From NCBI GenBank assembly GCA_964372855.1, contig CAYJRY010000006.1, forward strand, positions 1 to 41,767: a stretch of 41,767 nt of DNA, written 5' to 3'. A program made the translations under genes and the position numbers. Positions 24,075 to 29,329 of the stretch are shown here, piece by piece. The notes beneath the pieces are model-generated. The model was not told the DNA's origin. It was given only the letters and a program-made list of their open reading frames with translations, and searched no databases. Each line of letters opens with the position of its first letter. Position 1 is the first letter of the stretch. The stretch is from JACOXT01 sp964372855 (lineage in GTDB: Bacteria > Patescibacteriota > Microgenomatia > Levybacterales > UBA12049).

Positions 24075-24536
24075 TTAATTCTTTCCATACAAACCAATAA
24101 GTTCTGTTGATTCTAGAAGGTGATTTTTCATAGCTTTCAGTACTTCTTCTTTTGATGCTCCAACTTTTAACTCCAAATTTGAATCAAGGGCAAATAATTT
24201 GAAAAAATATCTATGTACTCCACTGGGTGGACATGGTCCTCCATATCGAGTCTTGCCAAAGTCAGTCATTCCTTGCATACTATTGGGCGGAATCTCACCT
24301 TCTAATATTTGAAGAGTAGATGGTGGTATATTGTAAACCACCCAATGAGTAAATGTTTTGGAGGGCGTCTGCCTGCCGGCAGGCACGGCATCAGGATCAT
24401 CAATTATAAGAACCAAACTCTTAGCTTCTTTAGGAACTTTGGAAAAAGTTATAGGTGGATTTATATTTTCTCCATCACAAGTGTATTTAGATGGAATAGT
24501 TCCGTTTGGTTGAAAAGCTGTACTTGTAATTGTCAT
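24075..24536 (-). CDS. YbhB/YbcL-type phosphatidylethanolamine-binding (PEBP) protein
   Basis: 153 residues with family motifs GTIPSKYTCDGENINPPITF, LVLIIDDPDA, FTHWVVYNIP and GKTRYGGPCPPSGVHRYFFKLFALD. The bacterial PEBP role is unclear; the family binds phospholipid head groups or small anions. The loop after DPDA carries an extra VPAGRQ (residues 51-56). It is encoded by a perfect 14-base palindrome and is absent from ordinary members, in which DDPDAP runs almost directly into FTHW. It overlaps the DoxX-like gene upstream as ATGA. Confidence 0.92.
   Translation of the reverse strand: MTITSTAFQPNGTIPSKYTCDGENINPPITFSKVPKEAKSLVLIIDDPDAVPAGRQTPSKTFTHWVVYNIPPSTLQILEGEIPPNSMQGMTDFGKTRYGGPCPPSGVHRYFFKLFALDSNLELKVGASKEEVLKAMKNHLLESTELIGLYGKN
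24371..24384. repeat. GCCTGCCGGCAGGC palindrome inside PEBP gene
   Basis: A perfect 14-base GC-only-arm palindrome in an AT-rich gene. It encodes PAGR of the inserted VPAGRQ and keeps the frame. Confidence 0.75.
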
Positions 24537-24937
24537 ATATTTTTCCCCTTTACCGATAATATTTGAGAACTTAATCTTGCAAGCGCAATAGCCCCAAGTA
24601 AAAGTCCAAAATCCCTCAAAGCTATATCAAAAAATCTACCAAGAAGTAGAAGATTTATAATAATAGCACCAAGCCAAATAGCAACTATATAAGCCCCAAT
24701 TTGGGGTTTGAAAAAAGTTATTATTCCTGCCATTATTTCAATAGAACCTATTCCTCTCATAAGTATATCTGAAGGCAAATTCAAAAAGCGTGGGATTATA
24801 GGAGCAAGATACACTTCCCATGATTTAGTCAAAATATTTAAAAACTTATCAATCCCAAATACAATTGGAGCAACTGTAAACCCAATATGTAAAATTCTAA
24901 ATGCTTGAACCTTTGGATCTGTTAAATTATTCATCAT
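24533..24937 (-). CDS. DoxX-like four-helix membrane protein
   Basis: 134 residues, mostly hydrophobic, with about four membrane helices: RILHIGFTVAPIVFGIDKFLN, DILMRGIGSIEIMAGIITFF, GAYIVAIWLGAIIINLLLLG and DFGLLLGAIALARLS. The pattern fits the DoxX/DoxD-like superfamily. The exact role is unknown. It starts inside the end of the coiled-coil gene (11-base overlap) and ends in an ATGA overlap with the PEBP gene, so it is translationally coupled on both sides. Confidence 0.75.
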   Translation of the reverse strand: MMNNLTDPKVQAFRILHIGFTVAPIVFGIDKFLNILTKSWEVYLAPIIPRFLNLPSDILMRGIGSIEIMAGIITFFKPQIGAYIVAIWLGAIIINLLLLGRFFDIALRDFGLLLGAIALARLSSQILSVKGKNI

Positions 24938-25397
24938 ATCGTATCTCCTCCCTTAAACTCTGAAGTATCTTATCAAAATTATCAAGCACATTCACACCTC
25001 CTTCTCTAAGTTGCAACTCCAATCTTTCAAGCTGAACATCAATTGGCTGCCATGCTTCCTGTACTCTTGTGCCTGCATTTGAAAGATTTCTTTCTAGCTC
25101 TTTCCGAATAATTGCTATTTCTTGTTGTGCTGTTTGGGGATCCATACCTTCTGCAATATCTTTTCTTACCTCCTCAAGCCTAAACCTCGCTGTCTCAAAT
25201 TCTTGTCTCAATCTAAGGTCTTCCTGAAATTCTTCAATATCCGACCTTAATTCATTAAAGTTCCTCTGAAGTTGTGTTGCGGCATTTGTATTAGCAAAAG
25301 CAATAATTGACAAAATAAGAGCAACAATAGATATTCCTGATGCTAACCAGTTTGCATTTTGTTGCCTTTCATTAGTTACATTTCTAGTTTTTACCAT
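24927..25397 (-). CDS. Single-pass membrane protein with long coiled coil
   Basis: 156 residues. One N-terminal membrane helix (LASGISIVALILSIIAFANT) is followed by about 110 residues of charged heptad-type helix (FNELRSDIEEFQEDLRLRQEFETARFRLEEVRKDI and on). There are no cysteines or enzyme motifs, and I do not recognise the family. It may be a surface or envelope spacer (inference). It opens the five-gene operon with DoxX-like, PEBP, SDR and GH63-like genes. Unlike many unit heads here it has a clear Shine-Dalgarno sequence, AAAGGAG, seven bases before the ATG. Confidence 0.7.
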   Translation of the reverse strand: MVKTRNVTNERQQNANWLASGISIVALILSIIAFANTNAATQLQRNFNELRSDIEEFQEDLRLRQEFETARFRLEEVRKDIAEGMDPQTAQQEIAIIRKELERNLSNAGTRVQEAWQPIDVQLERLELQLREGGVNVLDNFDKILQSLREEIRYDE

Positions 25398-25490
25398 TAA
25401 ATACTCCTTTCTTTGCTAACTTCTTATTATCAGTTAGAGCTTAAAAACACAGTAATCTAAATTACAATAAATCTGTAGTATATATTGGTG

Positions 25491-25499
25491 TGTTATAAT
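25491..25499 (+). promoter_or_regulatory. Extended -10 of the dioxygenase gene
   Basis: TGT TATAAT (hexamer 25494-25499) lies 11 bases before the GTG at 25511. The leader would be about four bases. Confidence 0.5.
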
Positions 25500-25510
25500 T
25501 ATTCTACTAA

Positions 25511-26092
25511 GTGAAGAAAATATTGTTCTTGTTATTTTTCCTAATTTTTGCTTTAATAATTTTAAGTTTTTTTGTAAAGACTAATCCCAATTCATATAAA
25601 CAAACTGAAAAAACAAGCAATAAAACTGATATTAAAACACAAGTTGCATGCTCAGGAGTACCGACACCACCACAAACCGAAGGACCATATTACAAAATGA
25701 ATTCTCCAAAAAGGAATGATATTGCAAATAATATCCCCGGACAAAAACTTGTTATTACAGGCTTGGTACTCAACAAATCTTGCAAACCAATTGTTAACGC
25801 ATGGCTTGATTTTTGGCAGGCAGATTCAAATGGAGAATATGACAATATTGGATTTAATTTACGCGGGTACCAATTTACAGACGAAAACGGCATGTTTAGA
25901 CTTGAAACAATTATGCCTGCCCAATACGGGACTCGCCCTCCACACATTCATGTAAAAATAAAGTCTGAAAAAGGAACAAGTATTACATCTCAACTCTATT
26001 TTCCTGATTCTTCACAGAATAAATCTGACCCTATTTTTAATGAAAAACTAGTTATAAAGGATGGGAAATTTAATTTTATCTTAGATGAATAA
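25511..26092 (+). CDS. Exported intradiol ring-cleavage dioxygenase-like protein
   Basis: 193 residues with an N-terminal signal/anchor (ILFLLFFLIFALIILSFFV). The intradiol dioxygenase fold follows: PPQTEGPYYK, VLNKSCKPIVNAWLDFWQADSNGEYDN, YQFTDENGMFRLETIMPAQYGTRPPHIHVKI. The Fe(III) ligands of protocatechuate 3,4-dioxygenase-type enzymes are all represented: Tyr in GEYDN, Tyr in AQYG, and both His of HIH. It should open catechol-like rings outside the membrane. No aromatic pathway genes are nearby, so the substrate is unclear. The start is GTG. It is divergent from the coiled-coil operon and converges on the hydrolase two bases after its stop. Confidence 0.88.
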   Translation: MKKILFLLFFLIFALIILSFFVKTNPNSYKQTEKTSNKTDIKTQVACSGVPTPPQTEGPYYKMNSPKRNDIANNIPGQKLVITGLVLNKSCKPIVNAWLDFWQADSNGEYDNIGFNLRGYQFTDENGMFRLETIMPAQYGTRPPHIHVKIKSEKGTSITSQLYFPDSSQNKSDPIFNEKLVIKDGKFNFILDE

Positions 26093-26094
26093 AA

Positions 26095-27141
26095 TTATTC
26101 TCTAAGATGTGCTGTGAAAAAATCAATACTTCTTTGCATAGCCTGATCAAAACTATTTCCTGCTAAATTATGCCCCCCAACTTGATATTCGTATAGCTCA
26201 TGCAAAATTGACGTATTATTTAAGATTTTAACCAAATCTCTGCTGTAGTTAACAGAAACTACATTGTCATTTACAGCATGATGCATTTGAATTGCTCCTT
26301 TGAGACCATCTAAATAATTCGTTGGAACGACTTGTTTCCAAAAAGTGCTTGCCGGATCAAACCGACCATGCGCGTTAAATAATTCTTCTCTTCTTCGCTG
26401 TGTTTCTGAATCCTCAGGCGGAGGCTGATAACTTGTATCTGAAATCCCATATCTCTGCCAATCTTCATAAGAGTAAACTGCGCCAGACCATATTACTATT
26501 GCTGGTATATTTTGTTTTGCTACAAAACCTCTAAAGATTACATTTCCAGCCATGCTATGCCCCCAAAGTCCAATTTTATTTGGGTTTATTTTAACCAGAT
26601 TTGAATTAACATTTTGTAGAGCAGAATAAGCATTTAAAGTGTCAATAACATAATCTGAAGAATAATATGATCCTCCTGGCTCGCCTTCTGATTTACCATG
26701 TCCGCGAAGGTCGATTTTAAGTACTACAAATTGATTACTTGCAAGAGAGTCAATATATGTAGAATAATCCTCGATTGTTTGATAAGTTTTGGGCGGGATA
26801 TAACCATGAACAAAAACAACCGCCGGCCATCCTCCCCGTGGAGCCTCCCCAATTGGTACTGTTAATAAGGCATTTATTTTTAAGCCGTCAGAATCATAAT
26901 TTGTTAAGTATGAACTATAATTACTATTTTCAGACAACTTTTCAGATATATTTAACCTGCTTTTGTAGTTTCTTTCCCTTAGGTATGGAATCGTAAGTTC
27001 ATAAAATGGAATAGATTTTGTGAGTGTGGGAAATAAGTTCAAACTTTGTTGAGGAAAATTTTGTGGAAAATGTGTCAAAATAAAACTTCCAAAAATAACA
27101 AAAAAAACCAAAGAAATAACTATAAAAATTTTCCTGAACAT
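26095..27141 (-). CDS. Exported alpha/beta hydrolase, S9/dienelactone-hydrolase-like
   Basis: 348 residues with an N-terminal membrane segment (IFIVISLVFFVIFGSFILTHF). The alpha/beta hydrolase domain has AVVFVHGYIPP (oxyanion region), VLKIDLRGHGKSEGEPGG, IGLWGHSMAGN (nucleophile Ser in GxSxxG form), and a late MHHAVNDNVV (Asp) with GGHNLAG (His). This matches prolyl-oligopeptidase/acetyl-xylan-esterase-like hydrolases; the substrate is unknown. A TGG TAGAAT box lies ten bases before the ATG. The upstream side carries the short hairpin repeat at 27167-27189. Confidence 0.85.
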   Translation of the reverse strand: MFRKIFIVISLVFFVIFGSFILTHFPQNFPQQSLNLFPTLTKSIPFYELTIPYLRERNYKSRLNISEKLSENSNYSSYLTNYDSDGLKINALLTVPIGEAPRGGWPAVVFVHGYIPPKTYQTIEDYSTYIDSLASNQFVVLKIDLRGHGKSEGEPGGSYYSSDYVIDTLNAYSALQNVNSNLVKINPNKIGLWGHSMAGNVIFRGFVAKQNIPAIVIWSGAVYSYEDWQRYGISDTSYQPPPEDSETQRRREELFNAHGRFDPASTFWKQVVPTNYLDGLKGAIQMHHAVNDNVVSVNYSRDLVKILNNTSILHELYEYQVGGHNLAGNSFDQAMQRSIDFFTAHLRE

Positions 27142-27166
27142 AAATATTGAAATTCTACCACAGTTT

Positions 27167-27189
27167 ATCCAGCACCTAAGGTGCTGGAT
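27167..27189. repeat. Compact hairpin repeat (copy D)
   Basis: A perfect 10-bp stem ATCCAGCACC / GGTGCTGGAT with loop TAA, directly after the stop of the small DUF3096 gene. It has the same arms as the elements at 6562, 7079 and 13772. It can work as a transcription terminator hairpin, but the T-rich flank (TTTATTT) is on the plus-strand side. Confidence 0.75.
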
Positions 27190-27330
27190 TTATTTAAAAA
27201 TTCCCAATCCCAAAGCTCCATTTATTATTAAATAAAAAGCAATCAAGTAATTTAGAAATTTTGGAAAAATAAGAATTAGAATTCCAAATATCAAAGAACT
27301 CAGCGGACTCAGGTTTGTAAAATCCATCAT
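27190..27330 (-). CDS. DUF3096-like small membrane protein
   Basis: A 46-residue protein, MMDFTNLSPLSSLIFG... then ILILIFPKFLNYLIAFYLI and INGALGLGIFK. The pattern LSPLxxLIxGILILIFPxxLNYxIAxYLIxxGxLGL is that of DUF3096, a family of tiny two-helix membrane proteins of unknown role. It has a consensus Shine-Dalgarno sequence, AAGGAGGTG, four bases before the first ATG, which lies within the last three codons and stop of the Doc gene. It is therefore co-translated with the toxin-antitoxin pair. Whether it serves that pair or is only a passenger is unknown. Confidence 0.8.
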   Translation of the reverse strand: MMDFTNLSPLSSLIFGILILIFPKFLNYLIAFYLIINGALGLGIFK

Positions 27331-27333
27331 TTT

Positions 27334-27720
27334 TCACCTCCTTCTTTTAGAATTCTTTTTAAGGAAAGTGGCAATTTGTTCTAAGCCTAAATGTTCGTTA
27401 TCGACTTTAATTGCAAATTCTACTTCTTCTTTGTGGGTATTAATTAACTTAAACCCATTAATTTTTAAAAATATAGCAGCAGATGTTAAGGCAGTTCTTT
27501 TATTTCCATCAACAAAAGGATGGTTCTTAAGTAATGACTGAAGTAAAGCTCCCGCTTTTTCAAATATAGTTTTATAAAGATCCACGCCATCAAAGCTTGC
27601 TTGAGGACGATATACAGCAGACTCCACAAGACCAATGTCTCTTACGCCAAATGATCCCCCGAATCGCCTAACTACCCTATCATGAATCGCCAAAATTTGT
27701 TGAGGAGTTAAGTATTTCAA
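27334..27720 (-). CDS. doc: Doc-type toxin (Fic/Doc fold)
   Basis: 128 residues: YLTPQQILAIHDRVVRRFGG, VRDIGLVESAVYRPQASFDG and the Doc motif NHPFVDGNKRTALTSAAIFLKINGF. Canonical Doc has HxFxDANKR, a kinase-like variant of Fic that phosphorylates EF-Tu. Here the motif is HPFVDGNKR, keeping His, Asp, Asn, Lys and Arg. The start is TTG, in a TTGA overlap with the antitoxin stop. The C-terminus (KKNSKRRR) overlaps the ribosome-binding site of the following DUF3096 gene. Confidence 0.88.
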   Translation of the reverse strand: MKYLTPQQILAIHDRVVRRFGGSFGVRDIGLVESAVYRPQASFDGVDLYKTIFEKAGALLQSLLKNHPFVDGNKRTALTSAAIFLKINGFKLINTHKEEVEFAIKVDNEHLGLEQIATFLKKNSKRRR

Positions 27721-27953
27721 CGATTTGCAAGCTCCTTGAGAACATCAACGTGTTCATCCATAAACTCATCAACCATTTTCATGAATTTTGCATCAACTCC
27801 CCCAGTTATTTTTTTCTTAAGTGTTACTATATATTTACCATCATTTTTTTCAATATCAATAACATCTCCTTTTTTTAATGGAGAGTTTTTCTGTAAAGCC
27901 TGAGGTATTATGATTCCTAATGAATTACCAATCTGAATTACTTTCTGTAACAT
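27717..27953 (-). CDS. AbrB/MazE-type antitoxin
   Basis: A 78-residue protein with a swapped-hairpin AbrB domain at the N-terminus: VIQIGNSLGIIIPQALQKNSPLKKGDVIDIEKNDGKYIVTLKK. A C-terminal acidic helix follows (KFMKMVDEFMDEHVDVLKELANR), suited to masking the toxin. Doc is classically paired with Phd; here the partner is AbrB/MazE-like. Two perfect GTTATAAC palindromes directly precede its ATG and should be its operator. Confidence 0.85.
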   Translation of the reverse strand: MLQKVIQIGNSLGIIIPQALQKNSPLKKGDVIDIEKNDGKYIVTLKKKITGGVDAKFMKMVDEFMDEHVDVLKELANR

Positions 27954-27991
27954 GTTATAACTATGTTATAACATCGATAATTATTTGTCAA
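27954..27991 (-). promoter_or_regulatory. Promoter and paired operator of the Doc/AbrB-type pair
   Basis: GTTATAAC occurs at 27954-27961 and again at 27965-27972. Both are perfect palindromes, with centres 11 bp apart. TTGACA (27986-27991) lies upstream, inside the end of the HMA gene. The palindromes overlap the -10 region, so binding would block polymerase. Confidence 0.7.
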
Positions 27992-28196
27992 GAAGGACTG
28001 CTTGATAGCCTGTTTTTTTTACTTGCTCAATTATTTGTTCGGTCTTAACTTTTCCCTTCTCAAATTCTACTTCGCAAACCTCACTTACATAACTAGTTTT
28101 TGAGCTTTTCACTCCTTTTACATAGTCTTCCAAATCTCCATCAATATTTATAGCACAACTCGTACAATGCATGCCGGAAATTTTAAATTTTTTCAT
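27981..28196 (-). CDS. copZ: HMA-domain copper chaperone
   Basis: A 71-residue heavy-metal-associated domain: MKKFKISGMHCTSCAINIDGDLED with the Cu(I)-binding GMHCxxC, followed by a beta-alpha-beta-beta-alpha-beta pattern ending QVKKTGYQAVLLDK. It would carry Cu(I) to CopA. An in-frame ATG at 28205 adds three residues. It is the last gene of the copper operon, separated from the cupredoxin transporter by a palindromic repeat. Confidence 0.88.
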   Translation of the reverse strand: MKKFKISGMHCTSCAINIDGDLEDYVKGVKSSKTSYVSEVCEVEFEKGKVKTEQIIEQVKKTGYQAVLLDK

Positions 28197-28212
28197 TACA
28201 TTCATACATAAA

Positions 28213-28258
28213 AGATCCTTCGACTTCGCCTAGTCTGACTCGGCTTCGCTCAGGATGA
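28213..28258. repeat. ATCATCCTGAGC-type palindromic repeat that supplies a stop codon
   Basis: AGATCCTTCGACTTCGCC...GGCTTCGCTCAGGATGAT on the plus strand is a near-palindrome of the same family as 18037-18084. The minus-strand transporter gene reads into it as TCA TCC TGA, so its last two residues and stop codon come from the repeat. Confidence 0.8.
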
Positions 28259-29317
28259 TTTTCGTTTCACCCAAATCACCTCAATCACTCCGCTATACAT
28301 TCCCATAGAGCATGTAAAAGCAATTTTACCTTTATCTTGTGGGATAAATTCAATTGAATCTGTGCTAGAAGGGATTAACTGTTTGGAAATCCCAAGAGAT
28401 GGGATTTGAAATGCGGATGTGCATCCAATTTTATCTGAAGTTGATAAATTCAACTTAACAGGAAAGCCAGATTTTACCTGAATATAATTTGGACTATAAG
28501 CATTTGGATAAATTGTCATGTCAACGGTTTGTACTCCATCAACAACTTTTACAACAGATGAATCATAGGAGATTGCATTTGAGTTTTTAAGACTTGGATT
28601 AATTTGGGCTAGCGTATCTTCAACTACTGATTGTATAGTAAAAGTAGATCCAGTAGCAACTAAAGCTCCATTTATTGATGTTAAACCTAAGTATAAAACT
28701 CCCAATGCTGCAATTTTTAGGAATTTTTCTCTAAAGTTATCACCCGCGATACTTGTTGCAAAACCAACCCCGAAAAAAAGCGGTGTTGTTCCAAGTATAA
28801 AAACTCCCATAATTAAAGCTCCCATAATTGGACTCCCAGATGCAATTGCCAAAGTCTCCATTGCAAGTGTTGTTCCGCAAGGTATAAATATAGTGAGTGC
28901 GCCCAAAAAGGCAGGCGCAAAAAAGGATGTATTTTTAGATTGTTTTCTAACTAATCGTGTCAAAAATCTCGGAGATTGCAAAACTGTATACCTAAAAATT
29001 GGGTGAACATTTAATAAATTAAGAGCAACTGCAACCATATATAAACCTGCGGCAAATTGCATCGTATTCTGAGTTGTTTGATTAATTGAAACTATATCGC
29101 CAAATAGTCCTAACAAGAAACCCAAGAGTGTGTAAACGATAAACTTTGATGTTAAAAAAGCAAGTGTTGGGAATATAGCATCTTTACGATTGATACCATT
29201 TTTAATTTCTTCTTCTTCTCTTGTTGCGATAAGTGATGCCAAAAGTCCACCCTGAACAGCAAGGCAAGTTAATCCACCAACTGTAAGTCCAGTAACAAAA
29301 ATAATCCAAAGATCCAT
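28250..29317 (-). CDS. UreH/TauE-like membrane protein with C-terminal cupredoxin domain
   Basis: 355 residues. The first part is a six-helix UreH_2/CcdA-like membrane domain (LIASLIATREE cytoplasmic loop; FLTSKFIVYTLLGFLLGLFGDIVSI; FLGALTIFIPCGTTLAMETLAIASGSPIMGAL). About 100 residues of cupredoxin fold follow: VDMTIYPNAYSPNYIQVKSGFPVKLNLST, GCTSAFQIPSLGI, IAFTCSMGMYSGVIEV. The Cys and CxMxM residues are candidate copper ligands. This architecture recurs in copper operons of Gram-positive and candidate-phyla bacteria. It likely moves copper, or reductant for copper handling, across the membrane. It follows copA by 12 bases. Confidence 0.88.
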   Translation of the reverse strand: MDLWIIFVTGLTVGGLTCLAVQGGLLASLIATREEEEIKNGINRKDAIFPTLAFLTSKFIVYTLLGFLLGLFGDIVSINQTTQNTMQFAAGLYMVAVALNLLNVHPIFRYTVLQSPRFLTRLVRKQSKNTSFFAPAFLGALTIFIPCGTTLAMETLAIASGSPIMGALIMGVFILGTTPLFFGVGFATSIAGDNFREKFLKIAALGVLYLGLTSINGALVATGSTFTIQSVVEDTLAQINPSLKNSNAISYDSSVVKVVDGVQTVDMTIYPNAYSPNYIQVKSGFPVKLNLSTSDKIGCTSAFQIPSLGISKQLIPSSTDSIEFIPQDKGKIAFTCSMGMYSGVIEVIWVKRKSS

Positions 29318-29329
29318 ATTTTTATTTTA

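Noticed and set aside
27167..27189. Simple rho-independent terminator of the DUF3096 gene
   Set aside because: The hairpin is perfect, but the T-rich side faces the plus strand and the same arms occur inside coding genes. I call it a repeat that may also terminate.
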